Below are positions 31,891 to 42,094 of a stretch of DNA of 64,000 nucleotides, piece after piece. The stretch covers positions 1,426,001 through 1,490,000 of the forward strand of contig CP099650.1 in assembly GCA_024123915.1 (NCBI GenBank). The letters are read 5' to 3'. This stretch comes from Oxalobacteraceae bacterium OTU3CAMAD1 (GTDB lineage Bacteria; Pseudomonadota; Gammaproteobacteria; Burkholderiales; Burkholderiaceae_D). The translations under genes were made by a program, and so were the position numbers. The notes beneath the pieces were generated by a model that did not search any database, had not been told where the DNA came from, and saw only the letters and a program-made list of their open reading frames with translations. Each line of letters begins with the position of its first letter. The stretch's first letter is position 1.

Positions 31891-32822
31891 TTAGCGGGGA
31901 GCGGGTACCGCATCACTGCCGAGCCGGCCATGCAGGGCGACCCAGCCGTCTTGTTCCGCCCAAACGCCGAGCTTGATGAACGGGGCGTAGGCGGCAGCCA
32001 CTTCCTCGGCCTGGCGCGCCAGCACGCCCGACAGGATCAGCGCGCCACCGGGGGCGACGCGGCCCGACAGCATCGGCGCCATCAGTTTGAGCGGGCTCGA
32101 CAGGATATTGGCGACCACGATGTCGAACTTCTGTTCGGCGTGCTTCGATTGCGCGAAGGTGTCCGGCAGGAAGTATTCGATCTCGCACTTGTTGCGTTCG
32201 GCGTTGTCGGCCGCCGATTCGATCGCTTGCGGATCGATGTCGACGCCCACCACTTCGCCGGCGCCGACCTTCTTGGCGACCATCGCCAGGATGCCGGAAC
32301 CGCAACCGTAGTCGAGCACGGTTTTGCCGGGCGCCGGGTTCGCTTCCAGCCACTCCATGCACAGGCGGGTAGTCGGATGGCTGCCGGTGCCGAAGGCCAG
32401 GCCCGGGTCCAGCTCCAGGATCAGGCCGTCAGGGTCGGGCGCCTCGTGCCAGCTCGGCACGACCCAGATGTTTTTGCCGATGTGAATCGGCGCGAACTGC
32501 GATTGCGTCAAACGTACCCAGTCCTGCTCCTCGACCTTGCGCGTGGTGAACTTCGGCAGGGTCGCCAGCTTGATCTGTTCGGCGGCGGCGGCCACGATGG
32601 CGGTCTGGTCGTCATCCTCGTTGGTCAGGGCGACGACGCGGCTGTGATCCCATGCCGCTTCGGTCGGTTCCATGCCCGGTTCGCCGAACAGCGGGCGCTC
32701 CTGGTCGGTGCCTTCGTCGGCGTCTTCCACGGACACCGACAGCGCGCCGACTTCCATCAATGCGTCCGACAGGGCTTCGGCGTGGTCGCGCGCGATTTCG
32801 ATGACGATTTCAGTCCAGCTCA

Positions 32823-32823
<1 letters not shown>
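31891..32823 (-). CDS. prmA: Ribosomal protein L11 methyltransferase
   Basis: A 310-residue S-adenosylmethionine-dependent enzyme that trimethylates ribosomal protein L11. The SAM-binding motif I is [20 protein letters not shown] and a further motif is [10 protein letters not shown]. An N-terminal L11-recognition domain precedes it. Its start overlaps the accC stop (TAATG), so the two are translationally coupled. Confidence 0.95.
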
Positions 32824-34199
<1,376 letters not shown>

Positions 34200-34311
34200 G
34201 ATAGGTTCGCGTATGTCTGTGAGCGCCGAATATCCGGCAACGTCAGGTAGAGGAGGGAATGCGGAACAAAGCCGGCGCGCCCGTCACCGACGGGGAGGGC
34301 GCGAACCGGAC

Positions 34312-34779
34312 TTAGCCTATCACAAACAGCGGTTGGCCGAATTCGACCGGTTGGCCGTTCTCGACCAGAATCTGGGTGATCGTGCCGGATTTGTCGGCAT
34401 CGATTTCATTCAACAGTTTCATTGCTTCGATAATGCACAGGGTGTCGCCTTCCTTGACGACGGCGCCCACTTCGACATACGCGGCCGAACCCGGCGCCGA
34501 CGAACGGTAGAAGGTGCCGACCATCGGCGATTTGACGATGTGGCCGGTTGGCTCGGCGGCGACGGCCGGGGCCGCTGCGGCGGCGGGCGCTGCGGCAGGC
34601 GCGGGGGCTGCGTGGTACTGCGGCTGCATGCCTTGCGGCTGCATCATCACCATCTGGTTTTGCGGCATGGCCGACGATTTGACGATGCGGACTTTGCTTT
34701 CGCCTTCGGTCACTTCGAGCTCGGCGATGTCCGACTCCGCGACCAAATCAATCAAGGTCTTCAGCTTGCGTAGATCCAT
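34312..34779 (-). CDS. accB: Biotin carboxyl carrier protein of acetyl-CoA carboxylase
   Basis: A 155-residue biotin carrier. The biotinylated lysine is K121 in [12 protein letters not shown]. An Ala/Pro-rich flexible linker (about 57-75) joins the N-terminal part to the biotinyl domain, as in other AccB proteins. It is followed by accC on the same strand and preceded by aroQ with a 97-base gap that may hold the acc promoter. Confidence 0.97.
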   Translation of the reverse strand: MDLRKLKTLIDLVAESDIAELEVTEGESKVRIVKSSAMPQNQMVMMQPQGMQPQYHAAPAPAAAPAAAAAPAVAAEPTGHIVKSPMVGTFYRSSAPGSAAYVEVGAVVKEGDTLCIIEAMKLLNEIDADKSGTITQILVENGQPVEFGQPLFVIG

Positions 34780-34876
34780 GTAACCCCCGGAATATCTTGT
34801 TATGTAAAGTGTGAACGGCTGCGCCTCGTGGGCGAAACCGCGCTAAGTTGCTTGAGTTGCGCGCAGATCGCGTAGA

Positions 34877-35319
34877 TTAACGCCTTTTAAGGGCGAAGTC
34901 GATGGCAAACCGATATCCTTCGATACCCAGTCCGCAGATCGTGCCTAGTGCTATCGCGCTCAGGAATGAGTGGTGGCGAAACGACTCGCGCTGGTAAATA
35001 TTGGAAATGTGCACTTCCACAAACGGAATGGACACCCCTGCCAAGGCGTCGCGCAGGGCCACGCTGGTGTGGGTCAGGCCACCCGGGTTGATGATGATGG
35101 CGTCCACGCCTTCCGTCCTGGCTGCGTGGATGCGGTCGATCAGCGCGCCTTCATGGTTGCTCTGAAAGCAAGACAGCGTTGCGCCGGCCGCCTGGGCCTG
35201 GGCCTGGGCGGCTTGTTCTACGTCGGCCAAAGTGCTGGCGCCGTAGACCTCTGGCTCCCGGGTACCCAGTAAATTGAGGTTGGGACCGTTGAGCAGTAGG
35301 AGGTTTTTTTTTTTGCCAT
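34877..35319 (-). CDS. aroQ: 3-dehydroquinate dehydratase type II, frame broken by an A-run
   Basis: Shikimate-pathway enzyme. The natural start is ATG 35319-35317 (then GCA and an A-run). From there the reading frame is one base out of register with the rest. In the AroQ frame the sequence gives [22 protein letters not shown], with the catalytic Arg and Tyr region, and later [17 protein letters not shown] and [12 protein letters not shown]. That frame meets a stop at 35326 and has no ATG, GTG or TTG before TTG 35230, which would lose the active-site loop. With 12 A or 9 A the ATG would be in frame and the protein 147 or 146 residues, the family length. So this is either a read or assembly error, or slippage is needed. 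Aside from this it looks intact. Confidence 0.85.
35304..35314 (-). repeat. Run of 11 A (minus strand) at the start of aroQ
   Basis: Eleven T on the plus strand (35304-35314) directly follow ATGGC of aroQ as read on the minus strand. Runs of nine or more A are known to cause RNA polymerase slippage and replication slippage. The number 11 puts the start codon out of frame; 9 or 12 would restore it. Confidence 0.95.
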
Positions 35320-35402
35320 GGTTCTAGACCGTTTTCCGCGAAAGTTCCGCATTTTGCCGCCAACTGCGGGCATTGGCAAGAGAAAAAAACTTCTGAATTC
35401 AG

Positions 35403-35948
35403 TTAAAGAGTTGCAAGGTCTTTGCGCAACTCGTCGAACTTAAGGCGCCCCAGATAGGTCTTTTTGACTTGGCCGTCGGCGCCGATCAGCACCGTGTACG
35501 GCAGGCCGCCGCCAGTGTTGCCGAACTGCCGCGACAGGTCGGTGCCGCTCATGCCGGCCACCAGCACCGGGTAGGTGATTTTGTATTTGTCGCTAAAAGC
35601 GGCGATATTTGACGGGGAATCAATACCGATGCCGATAACTTGCAGCTTCTTACCTTCTTCTCCGGCGGCCAGCTCGGACAGCTCAGGCATCTCCTGTACG
35701 CACGGCGCGCACCACGGCGCCCAGAAATTGACCAGCATCGCCTTGCCTTTATATTGGGCCAGAGCGGTCGGCGCGCCCTTGGCGTCCGGCAGCGTTTGCG
35801 CGTACAGCGCGCCCACCGGACCGGTCACGCCGGCCGGCGCGGTGGTGGTGATCGGCGCGGCATTTTGTTTGTTGAAGCCGACCCAGGCGCCGGAAGCGGC
35901 GAACAGGAGGGCGACGCCGACGTAGGCGGCTAGATGTTTTTTATTCAT
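35403..35948 (-). CDS. TlpA/ResA-like periplasmic thioredoxin
   Basis: A 181-residue membrane-anchored thioredoxin-fold protein. An N-terminal hydrophobic helix (about 6-24) is followed by the redox motif C80-A-P-C83 in FWAPWCAPCVQEMPEL and the cis-proline region in GGLPYTVLIGADG. It probably reduces disulfides in the periplasm, for example in cytochrome c maturation; no partner is next to it. It overlaps the upstream gene by 8 bases. Confidence 0.9.
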   Translation of the reverse strand: MNKKHLAAYVGVALLFAASGAWVGFNKQNAAPITTTAPAGVTGPVGALYAQTLPDAKGAPTALAQYKGKAMLVNFWAPWCAPCVQEMPELSELAAGEEGKKLQVIGIGIDSPSNIAAFSDKYKITYPVLVAGMSGTDLSRQFGNTGGGLPYTVLIGADGQVKKTYLGRLKFDELRKDLATL

Positions 35949-36588
35949 GATCGGGGTTTTGGTTGGGATTTTCTTCGTGGCTACTACTAACTAGTAGCGC
36001 GCGCACGGCGGCGATATCGGCGCGCACCAGCTTGTCGCCACGGGCTTTGACCGCGCCGCGCAAATCGTCCAGCTCATATAAAGCGGCGTGGACGCCTTCC
36101 TTGTGCCACATGAAGCTGACCGTCTCGACCGGATCGTAGCGCGGGCCTTTGAAATGCGGCGTTTCGGAGATGTCGATTTGTAAATTACGGTTCAGCAGGA
36201 AGATTTCCACTTCCTTGGCGCTGTCGGCGAACAGTTGCAGGTGGATGTCGTCGTGTGGACCGGCGGTGCCGTTCAGGACGGCGCCGGTCAGGAACGGGTG
36301 GAACGCGGCCAGGCCTTCCATGATGTCCACCGCCAGCGTGCGCAGCCGGAACAGGCGGGCCGGCTGGCTGTCAGCGTGGAACAGCGACTGGTAGATGCGT
36401 ACCTCCGCTTCGATCTGGGCGTTGTCGGGCAGCAGGTTCGGCGGCGGTTGCGTGTCGCCGAGGATTTGTTTGGCGGCCTTGCGCTTGGCGGCGTTGTAGT
36501 CGGCGCCGTCCTGGGCGATCAGGCGCGCGGCCGCAGCGGCGATCTCGGCGCGGAGCAGCAGGACTTCTTCGATAACATTCGGCGTCAT
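35941..36588 (-). CDS. Conserved protein of unknown function, nucleotidyltransferase-like signature
   Basis: A 215-residue soluble protein I do not recognise by name. The segment around NGTAGPHDDIHLQLFADSA and EIFLLNRN resembles the GS-x-DxD core of nucleotidyltransferase-fold proteins, but the match is partial. It has no signal peptide or membrane segment. It is divergent from mpl (gap 88 bases) and overlaps the start of the TlpA-like gene. Its position beside mpl seems common in related betaproteobacteria. Confidence 0.6.
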   Translation of the reverse strand: MTPNVIEEVLLLRAEIAAAAARLIAQDGADYNAAKRKAAKQILGDTQPPPNLLPDNAQIEAEVRIYQSLFHADSQPARLFRLRTLAVDIMEGLAAFHPFLTGAVLNGTAGPHDDIHLQLFADSAKEVEIFLLNRNLQIDISETPHFKGPRYDPVETVSFMWHKEGVHAALYELDDLRGAVKARGDKLVRADIAAVRALLVSSSHEENPNQNPDHE

Positions 36589-36676
36589 GGACGAGATAAT
36601 ACTCTGAACCGGGAAATCGGCGTCGGCTCAGGTAAAATCGCGTATTCACTTGTGCGGATCGATCCTGTTACACACT

Positions 36677-38044
36677 ATGCATATTCATATTCTCGGTATT
36701 TGCGGCACCTTCATGGGCGGCCTGGCGGTCCTGGCGAAAGAGGCGGGCCACCGCGTGACCGGCTGCGACGCCAACGTTTATCCGCCGATGAGCACCCAGC
36801 TGGAATCGCAGGGCATAGAACTGATACAGGGCTTCGGCACGGAGCAGACCGCGCTCAATCCCGACTTGTACGTGATCGGCAACGTGGTCTCGCGCGGCAA
36901 TCCGCTGATCGAAGAAATCCTGAATCGCGGCTTGCCGTACGTTTCCGGCCCGCAGTGGATGGGCGAACATATATTAAGGGATCGCTGGGTGCTGGCCGTG
37001 GCCGGCACGCACGGCAAGACCACCACCTCGGCCATGCTGACGTGGATACTGGAAGACGCCGGCTACGCGCCCGGCTTCCTGATCGGCGGCGTGCCGCTGA
37101 ACTTCGGCGTCTCGGCGCGCATACAAGGCGACAAGGACTCGATCTTCTTCGTCATCGAGGCCGACGAGTACGACACCGCCTTCTTCGACAAGCGCAGCAA
37201 GTTCGTCCACTACCACGCCAAGACCGCGATCCTGAACAACCTCGAATACGATCACGCCGACATCTTCCCCGACCTGGGCGCCATCGAGACGCAATTCCAT
37301 CATCTCGTGCGCACGGTGCCCGGCATCGGCCGCGTCATCTACAACGGCGACGAGGCGTCGCTGCAGCGCGTGCTCAAGCGCGGCTGCTGGAGCGAGAAGG
37401 AAAGCTTCGGTAGTGGCGGGGGCGCCGAATGGGCGATGAACGAATACGATGACGGCAGTTTCGACGTCATTTTCGGCGGCGAAACCGTCGGCAAGGTCGA
37501 GTGGAACCTGACCGGCAAGCACAACCGCGCCAATGCGCTGGCCGCCATCGCCGCCGCCCGCCACGTCGGCGTGCCGGTGGCGCAGGCCGCCAGATCGCTG
37601 GCCACGTTCGAGAACGTCAAGCGCCGCATGGAAGTGCGCGGCACCGTCAACGACATCACCGTGTTCGACGACTTCGCCCACCACCCGACCGCGATCGCCA
37701 CCACCGTTGGCGGACTGCGCCAAAAAGTTGGAAAGACCGCCCGCATTCTGGCCGTGCTCGAGCCGCGCTCGAACACGATGAAGCTGGGCGCGATGAAGGA
37801 TGCGTTGCCGGGTAGCCTTGGCGACGCCGATCTGGTGTTCGGCTTTGGCAGCCAGCAGGCGCTGGGCTGGAGCCTGGGCGACGCGCTCGCGCCGCTGGGC
37901 AATATCGCCAGCGCCTACGAGGACATCGACGCGCTGGTCGCGGCCATCGTCAAGGCGGCCCGGCCGGGCGACCAGATCATCGTGATGAGCAACGGCGGCT
38001 TCGGCGGCGTGCACAACAAAATCCTGGAAGCGCTGGCGCGATGA
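36677..38044 (+). CDS. mpl: UDP-N-acetylmuramate:tripeptide ligase Mpl
   Basis: A 455-residue Mur-ligase-family enzyme that joins recycled L-Ala-D-Glu-meso-DAP tripeptide to UDP-MurNAc. The N-terminal nucleotide fold (HIHILGICGTFMGGLAVLA) and the ATP loop GTHGKTTTSAMLTW are characteristic of Mpl rather than MurC. The frame is open to 36650, but ATG 36677 gives the standard N-terminus. With AmpD (19497) it covers two steps of wall recycling. Its last codons overlap the yqiA-type start. Confidence 0.96.
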   Translation: MHIHILGICGTFMGGLAVLAKEAGHRVTGCDANVYPPMSTQLESQGIELIQGFGTEQTALNPDLYVIGNVVSRGNPLIEEILNRGLPYVSGPQWMGEHILRDRWVLAVAGTHGKTTTSAMLTWILEDAGYAPGFLIGGVPLNFGVSARIQGDKDSIFFVIEADEYDTAFFDKRSKFVHYHAKTAILNNLEYDHADIFPDLGAIETQFHHLVRTVPGIGRVIYNGDEASLQRVLKRGCWSEKESFGSGGGAEWAMNEYDDGSFDVIFGGETVGKVEWNLTGKHNRANALAAIAAARHVGVPVAQAARSLATFENVKRRMEVRGTVNDITVFDDFAHHPTAIATTVGGLRQKVGKTARILAVLEPRSNTMKLGAMKDALPGSLGDADLVFGFGSQQALGWSLGDALAPLGNIASAYEDIDALVAAIVKAARPGDQIIVMSNGGFGGVHNKILEALAR

Positions 38045-38619
38045 TTCTTTATCTGCACGGATTCCGCTCGTCGCCGAAGTCGATGAAGGGGCGCGTGATC
38101 AGCGAGCGCATGGCCGAACTGGGTCTGTCCGACCAGCTGGTCTGCCCGCAGCTGCCGGCGTCGCCAAAGCTGGCGATGGAATTGGCGCTCTCTTTAATAG
38201 AGGGCGTGCCGGCGCAGGAGTTGAGCATTATCGGCTCGTCGCTGGGCGGCTACTACGCCACCTGGCTGGCAGAGCGCATCGGCTGCCGCGCCGTCTTGCT
38301 GAATCCGGCCATTGTGCCGCTGCAGGATCTGGACAAGCATGTCGGCGTGACAACGCAATTCCACTCCGACGAGCCGTTCGAGTTCAAACGTGAATATATC
38401 GACGAGTTGCGCGCGCTGGCGGTCGATCCGATCACCCGCCCCGAACGCTACTTCCTGATCGCCGCCACCGGCGACGAAGTGCTGGACTATCGCGACATGG
38501 TCAAGCATTATGCGGGCGCGCGCCAGCAAGTGATCGACGGCAGCGACCATGGCATTTCCGAGTTTCCCGAGTATGTGGATGCGGTGCTGGGGTTCTGCGG
38601 CATCGAGGCCGGCCGTTGA
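38041..38619 (+). CDS. YqiA/YcfP-family esterase
   Basis: A 192-residue alpha/beta-hydrolase. It starts with LYLHGFRSSPKSMKG, has the nucleophile elbow GSSLGGYYATW with the catalytic serine, and a late histidine in GSDHGISEF. Length is that of the YqiA family. The ATG overlaps the mpl stop (ATGA), and the ubiC frame overlaps its own stop, so mpl, yqiA and ubiC are probably one operon. The physiological substrate is unknown. Confidence 0.9.
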   Translation: MILYLHGFRSSPKSMKGRVISERMAELGLSDQLVCPQLPASPKLAMELALSLIEGVPAQELSIIGSSLGGYYATWLAERIGCRAVLLNPAIVPLQDLDKHVGVTTQFHSDEPFEFKREYIDELRALAVDPITRPERYFLIAATGDEVLDYRDMVKHYAGARQQVIDGSDHGISEFPEYVDAVLGFCGIEAGR

Positions 38620-39236
38620 GGGTGCCGTTTTTGCCGGCGTCGCCCACCCGTGGCGCTTCCCTGCGACAGACCCAATGGCAACCGCATGTGCTGGCCCTGA
38701 ACGCGCCGCCGTCCCTGCGGCCGTGGCTGACGGCCGGCGGTTCGCTGACCGAGAGACTGAAGGACCACAGCCAGACTTTCCGCGTGCAGTGCCTGCACCA
38801 ACGGGTCGCGCGCTGCCTGTCCGACGAGGCTGCCGCGATCGGCCTGCACCGGCCTGGCCGCGTGTGGGAGAGGGAAGTGCTGCTGCGGTGTGATAATACG
38901 CCGGTTGTGTTCGCGCACACGGTGGTGCCGATGTCGGCCACGGCCGCCGATTGGCCTTTATTTAGCGCGCTGGGCGAGCGCTCGCTGGGGACGACCTTGT
39001 TTGGCGACCCGCAAGTGCGGCGCGGCGTTTTGGAATTTGCAAGATTGCGGGAAGGGCATCCGTTGGCGCAGCGCGCGGCGGCGGCCCTGGACATCGAAAA
39101 TGAAGCGTCCCCGCAAGAGCGCATACTATATGCACGGCGCTGTTTATATCGGCGCCGTCAGGGTACCCTGCTGGTCACTGAAGTGTTTCTGCCTTCCGTG
39201 CTGGACCTGAAACAACAGCACAGTCATAACGAATAA
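38616..39236 (+). CDS. ubiC: Chorismate pyruvate-lyase UbiC
   Basis: A 206-residue enzyme that turns chorismate into 4-hydroxybenzoate plus pyruvate, the first committed step of ubiquinone synthesis. It shows REVLLRCDNTPVVFAHTVVP and the LGERSLGTTLFGD region of the family. The frame starts with TTG 38616 overlapping the upstream stop; GTG 38622 is an alternative, and neither has a strong ribosome binding site. The length of about 205 is slightly above the E. coli protein. Confidence 0.92.
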   Translation: MRVPFLPASPTRGASLRQTQWQPHVLALNAPPSLRPWLTAGGSLTERLKDHSQTFRVQCLHQRVARCLSDEAAAIGLHRPGRVWEREVLLRCDNTPVVFAHTVVPMSATAADWPLFSALGERSLGTTLFGDPQVRRGVLEFARLREGHPLAQRAAAALDIENEASPQERILYARRCLYRRRQGTLLVTEVFLPSVLDLKQQHSHNE

Positions 39237-39256
39237 ACAACGAACAGAAGCGAGCA

Positions 39257-41311
39257 ATGAATCTATTTTTCGAAGAATCCGGCGATTTCAAGGTCGGGAC
39301 CATGATGTCGCAAGCGGGCGAGGCCTATCAGGTGGAGATGGCCAGCGGCAAGCGCAGCAAGGTCAAGATCAAGGACGTGCTGCTGCAGTACGAGAAGCCG
39401 TCGCCGACGGATTTGATGGAACAGGCCAAGGCCGTTGCCGCCGAGATCGACCTGGACTTCCTGTGGGAAGTGGCGGGCGAGGAGGAGTTCGGCTTCGCCG
39501 AGCTGGGCGCCGAGTACTTCGGCCACGCGCCGCTGCCGGCCGAAGCGGCCGGACTGATCCTGAGCCTGCATTCCGCGCCGATCTATTTCTACAAGAAGGG
39601 CCGTGGCCGCTACAAGGCCGCGCCGGAGCAATCCTTGCGCGCGGCGCAGGCCGGTATCGAGAAAAAGAAACAGCAGGCGCTGATCCAGGCCCAGTACGTC
39701 GAAGAGCTGAAAGCCAACAAGTTGCCGGATTCGATGAAAAACATCGTCATGCAACTGCTGTTCAAGCCGGACAAGAATTCGATCGAATACAAGGCGATGG
39801 AAGCGGCTTGCAATGAGTTGCACACCAATCCGCAGCGTTTGATGCTCGCGGCCGGTGGCGTGGAGTCGCCGAAGGCGCTGCACATGGCTAAGTTCTTGTT
39901 CGAGAGCTTCCCGCGCGGCGCCGGTTTCCCGGACGTGGCGGTGCCGGTGGCGCCGACCAATCTTCCGCTGGCCGACGTCAAGGCGTTCTCGATCGACGAC
40001 GTCACCACCACCGAGATCGACGACGCCTTCTCCGTCACCAAGCTGGCCGACGGCAACGTCAAGATCGGTATCCACATCGCCGCGCCGGGCCTGGGCATCA
40101 AGCCGGACGACGCGGTCGACAAGATGGCGCGCGCGCGCATGTCCACCGTGTATATGCCTGGCGATAAGATCACCATGCTGCCGGACTCCATCGTCGAAGC
40201 GTTCACCCTGGCCGAAGGCAAGACCTGCCCGGCGCTGTCGCTGTACGCGACCCTGAATCCGGCCGACTGGTCGGTGATCGCCACCGAAACCCGCGCCGAA
40301 ATGGTGCCGATCGAAAGCAATCTGCGCCACAACGACCTGGACGATCTGGTCAACGAGGAAACCCTGGCCAGCGGCGAAGGCGACTACGCCCACAAGGAAG
40401 AGCTGGGCCTGATCTGGAAATGGGCGCAGGTGCTGGAGGCGGCGCGCATGGTCAAGCGCGAAGGCTTCGGCCTCAAGCCGGAACAAAACAACCGCGTCGA
40501 TTTCAACTTCTACGTCGAAAACGATATCGTCACCGTCAGCCGCCGCAAGCGCGGGGCGCCGCTGGACAAGATCGTCGCCGAGCTGATGATCTTCGCCAAC
40601 AGCACCTGGGGCAAGCTGATGCACGACCACGGCGTGCCGGGCATTTACCGCAGCCAGGGCCAGGGCGTCGGCGGCTGGGCCGCCAAGATGCAGGTGCGCA
40701 TGGTGACGCACGCCGCGCCGCACCAGGGCCTGGGTGTCGACCAATACGCGTGGAGCACCTCGCCGTTGCGCCGCTACACCGATCTGGTCAACCAGTGGCA
40801 AATCCTTGCATGCGCCGAGCATGGCGTGACGGCGCCGCTGGTCGCGCCGTTCAAACCGAAGGATTCGGAACTGTTCGCCATCGTGTCGCAGTTCGACGCG
40901 GCCTACGCGGCCTATGGCGACCACCAGTCGAACATGGAACGCTACTGGTGCCTGCGTTGGCTGGGCCAGGAAAACGCCCGCCAGGTCGAAGCGGTCGTGC
41001 TCAAGGACGAGGTGTTGCGCCTGGTCGATATTCCGCTGATCATCCGCCTGCCGGGCATGCCGTCGGTGGCGCGTGGCGCCCAGGTCAAGATCGACATTCT
41101 GCGTTGGGACGAGGTCGACCTGTCGATCGAAGCGCGCATCCTGGAAATTCCGGCGACCGAGGCGGTCGCGGCCGACGCCGAGCTGGACTACGAGGAAGAG
41201 GAGTCAATTCCCGCCGGCGACGCCAACGATCCCGAAGCTGCCGAGGAAAACACGGCCGAAGCAAGCGCGGCAGCGGAAGAAGCGACAGCGGGCGAGCCGC
41301 CGGCCGCATGA
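39257..41311 (+). CDS. RNase II/R-family exoribonuclease
   Basis: A 684-residue RNA-degrading enzyme with an RNB catalytic domain (about 245-570). The metal-binding aspartates lie in TTEIDDAFSVTKLADG, and further conserved stretches are IHIAAPGLGIKPDD, YMPGDKITMLPDS and YAWSTSPLRRYTDLVNQ. The N-terminal part lacks an obvious pair of cold-shock domains. The acidic, Ala-rich C-terminal tail (from about 635) replaces the basic tail of RNase R. It precedes a DUF6445 gene with overlapping ATGA. Confidence 0.92.
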   Translation: MNLFFEESGDFKVGTMMSQAGEAYQVEMASGKRSKVKIKDVLLQYEKPSPTDLMEQAKAVAAEIDLDFLWEVAGEEEFGFAELGAEYFGHAPLPAEAAGLILSLHSAPIYFYKKGRGRYKAAPEQSLRAAQAGIEKKKQQALIQAQYVEELKANKLPDSMKNIVMQLLFKPDKNSIEYKAMEAACNELHTNPQRLMLAAGGVESPKALHMAKFLFESFPRGAGFPDVAVPVAPTNLPLADVKAFSIDDVTTTEIDDAFSVTKLADGNVKIGIHIAAPGLGIKPDDAVDKMARARMSTVYMPGDKITMLPDSIVEAFTLAEGKTCPALSLYATLNPADWSVIATETRAEMVPIESNLRHNDLDDLVNEETLASGEGDYAHKEELGLIWKWAQVLEAARMVKREGFGLKPEQNNRVDFNFYVENDIVTVSRRKRGAPLDKIVAELMIFANSTWGKLMHDHGVPGIYRSQGQGVGGWAAKMQVRMVTHAAPHQGLGVDQYAWSTSPLRRYTDLVNQWQILACAEHGVTAPLVAPFKPKDSELFAIVSQFDAAYAAYGDHQSNMERYWCLRWLGQENARQVEAVVLKDEVLRLVDIPLIIRLPGMPSVARGAQVKIDILRWDEVDLSIEARILEIPATEAVAADAELDYEEEESIPAGDANDPEAAEENTAEASAAAEEATAGEPPAA

Positions 41312-42018
41312 TGTTCAATCCGCGCGCCAAGATCAGCGTCTTGCCCCTGTACGGCGAAGAAAACCTGGTCATCGTCGACGACTTGCTGCTGGAACCGCGC
41401 AAAATGATCGAACTGGCCAGCCGCTCGCGCGCGGAATTTAGCGATGCCGACCACAACTACTTTCCCGGCCCGGAACTGAACCTGACGCCGGAGATGACCC
41501 AGGCCTTCGACCAGTTCGTGGTCCAGCATGTGCGCAAGCCGCTCGGCGCGCGCCGCACCACGATGCTGGCGACGCGGCTGGCATTGGCCACGCTGCAGCC
41601 GCCGCAGCTGCGCAATTTGCAGCGTGTCTGTCACTTCGACACCGTGCCCCAGCCCAACCGGGAAGGCACCGGCGCCATGGTGCTGTATCTGTTCGAGGAC
41701 CCGCGCCTGGGCGGCACCGGCTTCTTCCGGCAAACCTGTTCGGCGTCCGAGTTCGAGCACATGGTGTTGCAATCGAGCGTGCTGGATCGCCAGGCGTTTA
41801 CCGAGCTGACCGGCGCCGGCGACGGCTACGCGGTGGCCTCTGACCGCTACTTTGAAAAAGTCTACACCGCGCAGCCGGCTTTCAACCGGGCCATCTTCTA
41901 CCACGGCACGGTGCTGCACAGCGCCGACATCCACAGCCCCGCGCTGCTGCGCGACGACGTGCATACGGGGCGGCTGACCGTCAACGCCTTCTTTAACTTG
42001 CGCCGCAACGCCGCCTGA
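41308..42018 (+). CDS. DUF6445-family, probable 2-oxoglutarate/Fe(II) oxygenase fold
   Basis: A 236-residue protein. The motif VCHFDTVPQPNREGTGAMVL could hold the HxD iron ligands, and FYHGTVLHSADIHSP a distal His, with GRLTVNAFFNL giving a possible 2-oxoglutarate-binding Arg. These features fit the double-stranded beta-helix oxygenases. DUF6445 proteins are uncharacterised as far as I know. ATG 41308 overlaps the upstream stop; ATG 41311 is also possible. The coupling with an exoribonuclease gene is noted under findings. Confidence 0.72.
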   Translation: MMFNPRAKISVLPLYGEENLVIVDDLLLEPRKMIELASRSRAEFSDADHNYFPGPELNLTPEMTQAFDQFVVQHVRKPLGARRTTMLATRLALATLQPPQLRNLQRVCHFDTVPQPNREGTGAMVLYLFEDPRLGGTGFFRQTCSASEFEHMVLQSSVLDRQAFTELTGAGDGYAVASDRYFEKVYTAQPAFNRAIFYHGTVLHSADIHSPALLRDDVHTGRLTVNAFFNLRRNAA

Positions 42019-42094
42019 TGAGGGTGGTAAATCGGTTAAAATCAGCCACCGCCTTGGCGCACCGCCTTGAACCGACGAAACTGAAGCCCGCCGC

